Assembly (NCBI GenBank): GCA_030426785.1
Contig: JAUHXY010000010.1
Span: forward strand, 1 to 36,070
DNA from: a bacterium
Lineage (GTDB): Bacteria > Planctomycetota > UBA1135 > GCA-002686595
Length of the DNA: 36,070 nucleotides
Direction of reading: 5' to 3'
Notes under the pieces: model-generated
Database searches by the model: none
What the model was told of the DNA's origin: nothing
The model's input: the letters and a program-made list of their open reading frames with translations, nothing else
Shown: positions 17,751-24,141 of the stretch, one piece after another
Numbering within the stretch: the stretch's first letter is position 1
Layout: every line of letters begins with the position of its first letter
Position numbers and translations under genes: made by a program

Positions 17751-18773
17751 ATGAGGCAAGTACCAGATAAACGCGGCCCGGCGGCGCACGCCTTTGCGGT
17801 CATGGCCTTCGTCCTGCTCGCCGCGTGCCGTTCCACCGCAGATTTCGATGAAAGCCCTGAAGGCATGCGCTGGATTCCAGGGCAGACTTTGCACATGGGG
17901 AGCGAAGAACCCTGGGCCTTCCCTGAGGAGGGTCCGGTGGAAGTCGTCCCTGTGGACGGCTTTTGGATCGACACGCACGAGGTGACCAACCGCGAGTTTG
18001 CGCGCTTTGTCGAAGCTACGGGATACGTCACCACCTCGGAGCAACCACTCCCCGACGCATGGTTCGACTCGAATTGGCCAGCCGACGCGCCACCCCCTAC
18101 CGCAGAACTTCGGCAACCGGGGTCACCCGTTTTCGTCCAACCCGATCCTGCTGCCGGCCAGTCGGGCCGTTGGACCTACCAACACGGAGCGTCTTGGCGG
18201 CACCCCGAAGGCCCGGGTAGCAACCTCGTCGGTCGCGCGGACCACCCCGTCGTCCAAGTTTCCTGGCAGGATGCACAGGCCTACGCGGCCTGGGCGGGGA
18301 AAGCGTTGCCGACCGAAGCCGAATGGGAGTTGGCCGCGCGCGGCGGTGGGGTGGGTGCGCGCTACGTATGGGGAGACGAACATCCAAGCGACGCCTCCGC
18401 ACCGCTCCTCAACATGTGGCAAGGTTCCTTCCCCGGACGCAACCTGGGCACCGACGGATTCCTGGCGACCGCGCCGGTCGGATCCTTTCCGCCCAGCGGC
18501 TTTGGCTTGTACGACATGGCCGGCAACGTTTGGGAGTGGTGCGCCAACCCCTTCATTCAGCGGACGGCAGCGCCGACCTCCGACGATGGCAGCGACACGC
18601 AGACTGCTCGAGCCCTGCGCGGCGGTTCGTTCTTGTGCGGCGACGACTATTGCACACGCTATCGCCCCAGCGCACGCATTTCCAGCACGCCCGATCACGC
18701 CTCCAACCACATTGGATTCCGTTGCGTGTTGCGCACCTCACCAAAAGACCCGGCCGGAAAGTCGGATGGGTAA
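17751..18773 (+). CDS. Formylglycine-generating enzyme (sulfatase-modifying factor) lipoprotein
   Basis: A 340-residue protein from the ATG at 17751, preceded by GGGGAGG at a 9-base spacing. The lipoprotein signal ends LLAAC (Cys26). The FGE-sulfatase domain fills the rest, with landmarks FWIDTHEVTNREFARFV, WQDAQAYAAWAGKALPTEAEWE, MAGNVWEWC and ALRGGSFLCGDDYC. The two active-site cysteines of true FGEs are present as Cys296 and Cys301, followed by RYRPSAR and SNHIGFRC. Many bacterial FGE-domain proteins lack them. True FGEs oxidise a Cys in CxPxR to formylglycine in sulfatases, using copper and oxygen. The predicted lipid anchor is unusual for an enzyme that modifies unfolded substrates and suggests action at the periplasmic face. 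No sulfatase is encoded in this window. It diverges from the TonB receptor. Confidence 0.9.
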   Translation: MRQVPDKRGPAAHAFAVMAFVLLAACRSTADFDESPEGMRWIPGQTLHMGSEEPWAFPEEGPVEVVPVDGFWIDTHEVTNREFARFVEATGYVTTSEQPLPDAWFDSNWPADAPPPTAELRQPGSPVFVQPDPAAGQSGRWTYQHGASWRHPEGPGSNLVGRADHPVVQVSWQDAQAYAAWAGKALPTEAEWELAARGGGVGARYVWGDEHPSDASAPLLNMWQGSFPGRNLGTDGFLATAPVGSFPPSGFGLYDMAGNVWEWCANPFIQRTAAPTSDDGSDTQTARALRGGSFLCGDDYCTRYRPSARISSTPDHASNHIGFRCVLRTSPKDPAGKSDG

Positions 18774-18790
18774 TCCAAACTTTCCGGCCG
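18751..18790. terminator. Hairpin spanning the FGE stop codon
   Basis: A perfect 12-bp inverted repeat CGGCCGGAAAGT / ACTTTCCGGCCG (18751-18762 with 18779-18790) encloses the TAA stop at 18771. No T-run follows on the plus strand. On the minus strand the stem is followed by GGGTCTTTTGG, so it may serve the convergent 86-aa gene or both. Confidence 0.5.
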
Positions 18791-18843
18791 GGGCCGTGCC
18801 CGCGCCAGCAGGGCGGGGATGCGCGGGACACGTAGGGTCGGGT

Positions 18844-19104
18844 TTAGCGCTCTTCGGCCGGAGCCACGTCGAGGGTCGCGATCCAGGGCGTTGGGACGGG
18901 ACCCAAGGCGAAGCGGGTCCACGCCGGTTGCCCTTCGGCGCGCTCCAAAGCGTGCAGCCAGGTTGGCGTCAGCGCGGCGAGTGCACCAGCCGCGAGGGCC
19001 ACGAGCCAAGTAGGATTGGGTCGCGGGGCACGCGGTCGCGCGAGATGCGGCGCGGGGTGCGGGCGACGCGTCGTCCGAATGGGGCGCAAGAAGCGAAGGC
19101 GCAT
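18844..19104 (-). CDS. Small Arg/Pro-rich single-pass membrane protein, unknown
   Basis: An 86-residue frame from the ATG at 19104, 7 bp after the CsbD stop codon, which suggests co-transcription. The N-terminal 31 residues are dense in Arg and Pro; then comes a hydrophobic helix (about 32-48, TWLVALAAGALAALTP) and a short polar tail. There is no family I recognise. In favour of it being real are the tight spacing, an ATG start and a hairpin in the right place downstream. Against it are high-GC composition and the absence of any visible homology. It could be a small envelope peptide of the same stress group as CsbD and DUF1328. Confidence 0.45.
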   Translation of the reverse strand: MRLRFLRPIRTTRRPHPAPHLARPRAPRPNPTWLVALAAGALAALTPTWLHALERAEGQPAWTRFALGPVPTPWIATLDVAPAEER

Positions 19105-19111
19105 CGGGAAC

Positions 19112-19339
19112 CTATTTCCGCTCCGACAGGGCTTCGTCGACCTTGCAGGTCGCGCAGAAGTCGTCGACTTCCTTCTTCAGCTTTTCGGAAGTCGCGCCGT
19201 AGCGCTCTTGCAGCTTGCCTTCCAGCCGCTCGCGCTTGCCGGCGATCACGTCCAGGTCGTCGTTGGTGAGTTTGCCCCAACGCTCTTGGACTTGGCCTTT
19301 GAGTTGTTTCCAGTTTCCTTCGATGCGGTTCCAGTTCAT
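19112..19339 (-). CDS. CsbD-family stress protein
   Basis: A 75-residue hydrophilic helical protein with the CsbD family opening MNWNRIEGNWKQLKGQ and the WGKLTNDDL and RLEGKLQERYG helices. A good ribosome binding site (TAGGAG) lies seven bases before the ATG at 19339. CsbD proteins are general-stress or osmotic/phosphate-starvation induced in many bacteria; the molecular role is unsettled. The C-terminal half carries a CATC pair (two cysteines three apart), which is unusual for CsbD. It lies between the DUF1328 gene and the 86-aa membrane protein on the same strand. I see no sigma-54 site immediately upstream, so it may be read from the DUF1328 promoter or its own. Confidence 0.9.
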   Translation of the reverse strand: MNWNRIEGNWKQLKGQVQERWGKLTNDDLDVIAGKRERLEGKLQERYGATSEKLKKEVDDFCATCKVDEALSERK

Positions 19340-19364
19340 GAGTTTCTCCTAAAAGTTCAGGTTG

Positions 19365-19396
19365 TCGAAAAGGGTGGGCGTCGCCGTTCGGCGCCC
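19365..19396 (-). terminator. Possible terminator or attenuator between DUF1328 and csbD
   Basis: An 8-bp stem (19376-19383 with 19389-19396, one G-U pair) is followed on the minus strand by ACCCTTTTCG. It could end the DUF1328 transcript or let part of it read through into csbD. The T-run is short. Confidence 0.4.
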
Positions 19397-19608
19397 GAAG
19401 AGTAGGGGCAGTGCGCCACATGGCGCTGCCAGCGGATCGATCATCGCGCTGCGGGGGCGAGCGAGGTCGCTGATCGAGCGGGGATCGATCGATCGCGAGG
19501 GCGGGACAACGAAGTCGAGCGATCGCAATCCAGTTCCACGTCTCAAGGGGGTAGTAGAGATGGCGCGGAAGTGTTTCGGTGGTTGGGTGCACGGAAGTCA
19601 TGGATGGT

Positions 19609-19776
19609 CTAGGAAGCCGCCGGTTTGCGGCCCAGCAAGAGGCTGATGACGAAGAGCACCAAGAAGACAAAGAACAGGACCTTGGCGATGCCAGCGGCCG
19701 AGGAGGCGATCCCACCAAAACCAAAAATGGCGGCGATGATCGCGATGACGAAAAAGGTGGCGGCCCAATGCAACAT
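19609..19776 (-). CDS. DUF1328 (YtjA/UPF0391-like) small membrane protein
   Basis: A 55-residue double-pass membrane peptide from the ATG at 19776, with TGGAGGA upstream. The longer frame to 19914 is rejected because the conserved protein starts here. The sequence [21 protein letters not shown] and the ending helix [16 protein letters not shown] match the DUF1328 family. These peptides are widespread in Proteobacteria and Planctomycetes and often lie beside CsbD or other stress genes; the function is unknown. A very good sigma-54 promoter lies 50-65 bp upstream on the same strand, and the sigma-54 activator gene is divergent. The gene is therefore probably under control of that activator. Confidence 0.88.
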   Translation of the reverse strand: MLHWAATFFVIAIIAAIFGFGGIASSAAGIAKVLFFVFLVLFVISLLLGRKPAAS

Positions 19777-19825
19777 GGCTTCCTCCAGGTGAGGGGTGGG
19801 GGGGGTCAGGGACGAAGGGGTAGAA

Positions 19826-19841
19826 GCAAGGGCCATGCCAA
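19826..19841 (-). promoter_or_regulatory. Sigma-54 (-24/-12) promoter for the DUF1328 gene
   Basis: On the minus strand the sequence reads TTGGCATGGCCCTTGC. This matches the consensus TGGCACG-N4-TTGC with one mismatch, and the invariant GG and GC are exactly 10 bases apart. The predicted start of transcription is near 19814, giving a leader of about 38 bases before the ATG at 19776. Confidence 0.8.
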
Positions 19842-19870
19842 CCCAGGCGGCCCCGAGCGGATTCGCTCTC

Positions 19871-19899
19871 CCTAAGTCACTACCAAACAAACACTTAGG
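19871..19899. promoter_or_regulatory. Dyad CCTAAGT-N15-ACTTAGG, candidate activator-binding site
   Basis: A perfect 7-bp inverted repeat with a 15-base centre lies about 30-58 bp upstream of the -24 element at 19841 and 124 bp upstream of the activator start. It is between divergent genes, so a terminator makes no sense. It may be the enhancer (UAS) for the encoded sigma-54 activator or an operator for the activator gene itself. Confidence 0.4.
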
Positions 19900-20022
19900 C
19901 ATTTCTGCATCCACCTCCAGCCAGGGTCCGAACCTACCAAAGCAGAGGCAGTCCTTCCGATAGGATGAGCCCTACGGCTGCTGATGCTCCATCCTGCCCC
20001 CCTACCCCCCGAGCAACCGCCC

Positions 20023-21504
20023 ATGAAAGACGTTTCCAACGCTAAGACCGAAGAAGAACCGCAGGTGCGCATCGGGCTGCCCGAAGGAGCCCTGCGGGAC
20101 AAACTCCTGCGGGCCTTGCGCCAAGCGGGGGTGCAGGTCCAAGCCAAACCGTTACGGGGCAACCTGCCTCCCAACGCTGGAGAGGAGGACTTAGACCTCG
20201 TCATCGTGCGGCGCTCGCAGATCTCCAAGGAGCTGCTCGAGCACATCTATGCGCGCGATGATTCGGAGGAATCCCCGGGCTGGGTCGTGCTCGGCGACGA
20301 CCTCGATGACACGGACCGCGCGGAATTGCTGTCCGCGGGTATCACGCGAGTGTTGGACGTCCACGAAACCGAAGCGGTGTTGGCGCGGCAAGTCGTCACC
20401 CTGGCGGAGTCCGAGGCCAAGGGTGGACGCGGCGGGCCTTCGGGGCGCGGGGTTGAGCCCCGACCCCAGTTGGCGGACTTCCTTTCGAACAACGAGTCCA
20501 TGCAACGGTTCCTGCAGGTGGTGCGCAAAGTTTCGGACGCCGACGCATCGATCCTGATCACGGGAGAGACCGGCGTCGGCAAGGAACGGCTCGCCCGCGC
20601 GATTCACGCCCAGAGCCCCCGCAGCCAAGGCCCCTTCGTGGCCGTCAACTGCGGCGCCTTCCCGGAAAACCTCATCGAGAGCGAGCTGTTCGGGCATGAA
20701 AAGGGCGCCTTCACGGGCGCGGACTCCCAACGCATCGGCGTGTTTGAACAGGCCCAAGGGGGCACCTTGTTCTTGGACGAGATCGGCGAATTGCCGATGC
20801 ACATGCAGGTCAAGCTGTTGACCGTACTGCAACGCCTGGAAGTACGCCGCATCGGGGGAGAGCGCGATATTCCCGTCGACGTGCGCATCATGGCGGCCAC
20901 CAATCGCAACGTGAAGGAAGAGGTTGATGCGGGCCGTTTCCGCGAAGATCTGTACTTCCGCCTCAACGTGGTGACCCTGGACATTCCTGCCCTGCGCGAG
21001 CGAACCGAAGACATTCCCGACCTTGTGGGCGGGCTGATCAAACACCTGTGCGATGCGGAGACTCCGCGCGAGGTGCCCTCGGTGCATGCCGACGCGATGC
21101 ATGCCCTGACGACGTATGCTTGGCCCGGAAACGTACGCGAGCTGATCAACGCCATCGAACGCGCGCTGTTGATGTGCGACGGCGACAAGATCCTGCCACA
21201 ACACCTGCCCAAGGCCATTCTGCAGGCGACTCAGCCGGGGGGCCAAGCGCCCTTGCGGTCCGGTGCGAGCGGAGCGGGCAACGCCCTCGCGCTGCCCAGC
21301 GCCTGGTACGAGCTCAACATCCAAGAGGTGCGTAACAAGGCCATCGAGTGGGCCGAAAAGGAATACCTGCACCACATCCTGTCCGAGAACCGCGGTCACA
21401 TCGCGAACACCGCGAAGCGGGCCGGCATCGGGACGCGGGCCCTCTACGACCGCATGAAGCGGCTCGACTTGGACAAAGCGGATTACAAAGGGAAGAGAAG
21501 TTAG
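20023..21504 (+). CDS. Sigma-54-dependent transcriptional activator with degenerate receiver domain
   Basis: A 493-residue protein; I chose ATG 20023 over the ATG at 19984, which only adds a Pro-rich run. An N-terminal receiver-like fold (about residues 10-130) ends VVLGDDLDDTDRAELLSAGITRVLDV, but the usual phospho-accepting Asp strand reads DLVIVRRSQI, so it cannot be phosphorylated in the normal way. The AAA+ domain (about 155-390) has Walker A GETGVGKE (181-188), the sigma-54 contact loop GAFTGA (228-233), Walker B GGTLFLDE (246-253) and the arginine-rich sensor II region WPGNVREL. A Fis-type helix-turn-helix closes the protein (about 445-490). It should be a true sigma-54 activator. Sigma-54 promoters lie on both sides of the gene, so it probably controls its neighbours. 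The signal is unknown. Confidence 0.92.
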   Translation: MKDVSNAKTEEEPQVRIGLPEGALRDKLLRALRQAGVQVQAKPLRGNLPPNAGEEDLDLVIVRRSQISKELLEHIYARDDSEESPGWVVLGDDLDDTDRAELLSAGITRVLDVHETEAVLARQVVTLAESEAKGGRGGPSGRGVEPRPQLADFLSNNESMQRFLQVVRKVSDADASILITGETGVGKERLARAIHAQSPRSQGPFVAVNCGAFPENLIESELFGHEKGAFTGADSQRIGVFEQAQGGTLFLDEIGELPMHMQVKLLTVLQRLEVRRIGGERDIPVDVRIMAATNRNVKEEVDAGRFREDLYFRLNVVTLDIPALRERTEDIPDLVGGLIKHLCDAETPREVPSVHADAMHALTTYAWPGNVRELINAIERALLMCDGDKILPQHLPKAILQATQPGGQAPLRSGASGAGNALALPSAWYELNIQEVRNKAIEWAEKEYLHHILSENRGHIANTAKRAGIGTRALYDRMKRLDLDKADYKGKRS

Positions 21505-21541
21505 GTCTCCGGAAAGCCGGAAGTCCCTCTTCCGTTGTCCC

Positions 21542-21570
21542 GTGGAAGCGCCCTTGGCGGGGCGTTCCAC
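21542..21570. repeat. Imperfect dyad upstream of the second sigma-54 promoter
   Basis: GTGGAA and TTCCAC (21542-21547 with 21565-21570) frame a partly complementary GCGCCC/GGGGCG core. It lies between the activator's stop codon and the -24 element at 21573. It could be a factor-independent terminator without a U-tract or an activator site. It does not share sequence with the dyad at 19871. Confidence 0.35.
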
Positions 21571-21572
21571 CG

Positions 21573-21590
21573 TTGGCATGGCGATTGCAA
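21573..21590 (+). promoter_or_regulatory. Sigma-54 (-24/-12) promoter for the proline-rich peptide gene
   Basis: The sequence TTGGCATGGCGATTGCAA matches TGGCACG-N4-TTGCW with one mismatch, with GG and GC exactly 10 bases apart. It shares the ten bases TTGGCATGGC with the promoter at 19826-19841. Transcription should start near 21600, giving a leader of about 70 bases before ATG 21669. Confidence 0.82.
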
Positions 21591-21668
21591 CAGTCCTACT
21601 CGCAGCGCGCGATTCCCGGATCTCGTGACATCGGGGTCCCTCCGTCGGGCGTGCGTTGCGCTTCAGTG

Positions 21669-21875
21669 ATGACCCAGACGAATCGAATCCACGCTAGCGA
21701 ACCGCCGCAAAAGCCCAAACGCCCCGGCAAACCACCGGTTCCGACCGAGTTGCCGCCCACCAAGCCGGCTCCCAAACCACGCCCGGTGCCCCCCGGTCCT
21801 CCCAAAACTCCGCCGGAGATCGAAATGCCCAAACCGACGCCTCCGCCACGTCCGGCGGGACGCGCCGTGGCCTAA
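21669..21875 (+). CDS. Small proline-rich peptide, sigma-54 controlled (hypothetical)
   Basis: A 68-residue peptide from ATG 21669 (a GTG one codon earlier is also possible). After a short polar start (MTQTNRIHASEPP) it is almost entirely Pro, Lys, Thr, Arg and Glu, with repeated KP, PP and PPTKPAPKP units, and is surely disordered. It has no signal peptide or hydrophobic helix. No Shine-Dalgarno is visible. Low complexity makes ORF calling risky. However, a strong sigma-54 promoter lies 80 bp upstream and a hairpin starts 8 bases after the stop, so the transcript has sensible borders around it. Basic proline-rich peptides of this kind occur as orphan stress proteins in Proteobacteria; no function is known. 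Confidence 0.55.
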   Translation: MTQTNRIHASEPPQKPKRPGKPPVPTELPPTKPAPKPRPVPPGPPKTPPEIEMPKPTPPPRPAGRAVA

Positions 21876-21882
21876 AGCGCTG

Positions 21883-21920
21883 CCGTGTTGCGCGGGTGGG
21901 AATAGCAACGCGGCATGGTT
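21883..21920 (+). terminator. Hairpin after the proline-rich peptide gene
   Basis: A 9-bp stem CCGTGTTGC / GCAACGCGG (21883-21891 with 21905-21913, one G-U pair) is followed by CATGGTTT. It begins 8 bases after the stop codon. The T-run is short, so termination may be partial and allow some reading into the channel gene. Confidence 0.5.
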
Positions 21921-21989
21921 TGCATCGCGCATGCAGGGAAGCCGCAATAGGAACGTTGCCTCCTACCTGCGTCCCTCGCTCGCTCCACC

Positions 21990-22952
21990 ATGCTGCAAGA
22001 CTCCGCCACCCTTTCGCAAGAATCTGAAATCGCAGCCGCGATCGATCGCTTAGCCCAAGCCCTCCAGAGCGGAAGCGAGGCGGCTTCGTCCGAAGTCGTC
22101 GAGGAGGCTTCCAAGCCCTTCGCCTTCAGCTGGGAGGCGATGCAAGGCCTGCTCGAAATGGCCAAAGACCAGGCTCTGTATTACGCGCCGTACCTGGCGG
22201 GTGCTGCGGCGGTCTTGGTGGTTGGGTGGCTCGTCTCGCGCGTCGCGCGAGGACTCTTGCGGCGCATCCTGGAGCGCGCCAAAGTCGACGGCACCCTCGT
22301 CAGCTTTTTTTGCAGCACCGCCTACATGGGCATGATGACGTTCGTCGTCATCTCGGCCATCGGCCAGCTCGGGGTCAACACGGCCTCTTTGGTCGCCATC
22401 CTCGGCGCCGCCACTTTTGCCATCGGCTTTGCTTTGCAGGGATCCCTGAGCAACTTCGCTTCAGGCATTTTAATGATCCTCTTCCGGCCCATTCGGCAAG
22501 GCGACTTGGTCGAAGCCGGCGGCATCACCGGCGTGGTCGACGAGGTCGGAGTCTTTGCCACGGTGATCAACACGCGGGACAACAAACGCGCCATCGTCGC
22601 CAACGGCAACATCATGGGGCAGAACATCATCAACTACACCGCAAACGGCAAGTTGCGCGTCGACATGACTTTCGGGATCGGCTACGACGACGACATGAAC
22701 TTGGCGGTGGCCGCCATGCGCGAAGTGCTGGAGCGCGATGACCGCATCCTCAAAACCCCCGCTCCCACCATCGCTTGCGTCGAGCACGGCGCTTCGTCCG
22801 TGAACTTCGTCTGCCGGCCGTATGTGAAACCGGAGCACTATTGGGACGTCTGGTTTGATACCCACCAAGCCGTCAAAGAAGCGTTCGACGCCCAAGGAAT
22901 CACGATCCCCTACCCGCAGCGGGACGTGCACCTGATCCCGGTGGAGGCCTAG
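21990..22952 (+). CDS. mscS: Small-conductance mechanosensitive channel (MscS family)
   Basis: A 320-residue MscS-type channel. Acidic, helical N-terminal 60 residues precede TM1 (about 66-88) and TM2 (about 107-127). The pore helix TM3 (about 129-165) is rich in Gly/Ala with ILGAATFAIGFALQGSLSNFASG, very close to the E. coli MscS pore. The cytoplasmic beta and vestibule domains follow (GDLVEAGGITGVVDEVG, then the GIGYDDDMNLA domain). It opens under membrane tension to release solutes during hypo-osmotic shock. It follows the proline-rich peptide by 114 bp and could be partly read from the same sigma-54 promoter. The stop codon shares CTAG with the convergent glycosyltransferase gene. Confidence 0.93.
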   Translation: MLQDSATLSQESEIAAAIDRLAQALQSGSEAASSEVVEEASKPFAFSWEAMQGLLEMAKDQALYYAPYLAGAAAVLVVGWLVSRVARGLLRRILERAKVDGTLVSFFCSTAYMGMMTFVVISAIGQLGVNTASLVAILGAATFAIGFALQGSLSNFASGILMILFRPIRQGDLVEAGGITGVVDEVGVFATVINTRDNKRAIVANGNIMGQNIINYTANGKLRVDMTFGIGYDDDMNLAVAAMREVLERDDRILKTPAPTIACVEHGASSVNFVCRPYVKPEHYWDVWFDTHQAVKEAFDAQGITIPYPQRDVHLIPVEA

Positions 22953-24109
22953 GACCGGATCACGGACTGCAGCACGGCTTCGACCTCGGCAAACGTGCCC
23001 TCGCGCGTGAAGCGCGGCACCCGTTCGAAAGAAGCCTGCACAAACCGCTCCCCTAGCGCAGGGTCCTCGAGGATCCTGCGCAGAGCGACCACCAAGGTCT
23101 GCGGATCCCGCGGGTCGACGAGCAAGCCGTTGACTCCGTCTTCCACCACTTCGGGGTTGCCGCACACGCCGCTGGCGATCATTGGCGTGCCCAAAGCCTG
23201 CACTTCGAGCAAGGTGTGGGACAAACCTTCGTACTCGGAGTTGAGCACGAATACGTCGGCCGCGCGGATCAACAGCGGAATCTGGGTGTGCGGTACGTTG
23301 CCCAAGAAGTGAACGCGTTGCTGCAGCCCATAGCTTTCCGCGAGCTGCTTCCACTCGCGCTCGCGATCCCCATCTCCGGCGATCAGCAGTTCAACGTCTT
23401 CGGGCAGAGATCGCAGCGCTGCGATGATCCCGTCGACGCGTTTCCAGCCCATCAGGCGGCAAATCGTTAGGACGTAGCGTTTGTCGGACGCGAGCGCCAA
23501 TTCGCGGCGAGCTTCCTCTTTGCTTTGCGGTACCTCGTCCACCTTTGGACCGTGGTAGGCGTTGAAGATGCGCTGCACCTTGGCCGCCGGCACCCCATGG
23601 TGTTGGATCAGAATCTGCCGCAAGAATTCACTGCAGGAGATGATCTTGGAGCACCACTTCCACCAGCGGCGCTGCAGAAAGCGCGTGAAGCGAACTCGCA
23701 AGCAGTAAGATTTGGCCTGGAACGTGACGATGTCATCGCCATCGCACCAGCCCTTGCGGTGCGCGATCTCCCAAGCACCATCGACCATGATGCGGATCAC
23801 GACCGGTTTGCGGCGCAACTTGCCCGCGAGCACGTGCAACAGAGCCAAATGCTCGTTCACGTAGACCACATCGGCGTGTTTGGCGCGCTTCCAAACCTGC
23901 ACGAACGCCTTGAGATAGCGCACCGGCAATGGGCCGCGAGCGATCGCGTGCACGGCGAAGGGATACCCGGTGGGTTGCGGCTCGCTGCAAAACGCCACCA
24001 CCTCGACGCTGTGACCGCGCTCCACCAAGAAGCGCCCGATCGAAGGCACGTACACCGCAGGCCCTCCCAGATCGGGGGGAAACACGGGTGAGGTGATCAG
24101 GACGCGCAC
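22949..24109 (-). CDS. Glycosyltransferase family 4
   Basis: A 386-residue GT-B fold enzyme starting at GTG 24109. The N-terminal opening MRVLITSPVFPPDLGGPAVYV is the GT4 acceptor-domain glycine loop. The nucleotide-sugar half has AGDGDREREWKQLA, the HFLGNVPHTQIPLLI loop and the E-x7-E motif (Glu294 and Glu302, EYEGLSHTLLE), then GTPMIAS and NGLLVDP. It should transfer a sugar from an NDP-sugar to a lipid or glycan acceptor in the cytoplasm; the substrate cannot be predicted. It starts 32 bp after purF on the same strand with no terminator between, so the two may be co-transcribed even though their roles differ. Two clustered Cys/Trp-rich stretches near 145-160 are unusual but within family variation. 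Confidence 0.9.
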   Translation of the reverse strand: MRVLITSPVFPPDLGGPAVYVPSIGRFLVERGHSVEVVAFCSEPQPTGYPFAVHAIARGPLPVRYLKAFVQVWKRAKHADVVYVNEHLALLHVLAGKLRRKPVVIRIMVDGAWEIAHRKGWCDGDDIVTFQAKSYCLRVRFTRFLQRRWWKWCSKIISCSEFLRQILIQHHGVPAAKVQRIFNAYHGPKVDEVPQSKEEARRELALASDKRYVLTICRLMGWKRVDGIIAALRSLPEDVELLIAGDGDREREWKQLAESYGLQQRVHFLGNVPHTQIPLLIRAADVFVLNSEYEGLSHTLLEVQALGTPMIASGVCGNPEVVEDGVNGLLVDPRDPQTLVVALRRILEDPALGERFVQASFERVPRFTREGTFAEVEAVLQSVIRS

Positions 24110-24141
24110 GGGGGGCCTGGAGAGGGCCGTGGGGGCTTCGA

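Noticed and set aside
19433-19500. GATCGATC-rich stretch as a direct repeat or origin element
   Set aside because: Only short overlapping GATC/CGATCG units, with no regular period and no DnaA-box cluster.
19525-19539. Possible sigma-54 promoter upstream of csbD (minus strand, TGGAACTGGATTGC)
   Set aside because: GG and GC are 9 rather than 10 bases apart and it is about 190 bp from the csbD start.
21912-21923. GGCATGGTTTGC upstream of mscS as a sigma-54 site
   Set aside because: Spacing between GG and GC is 8 bases, too short for sigma-54.
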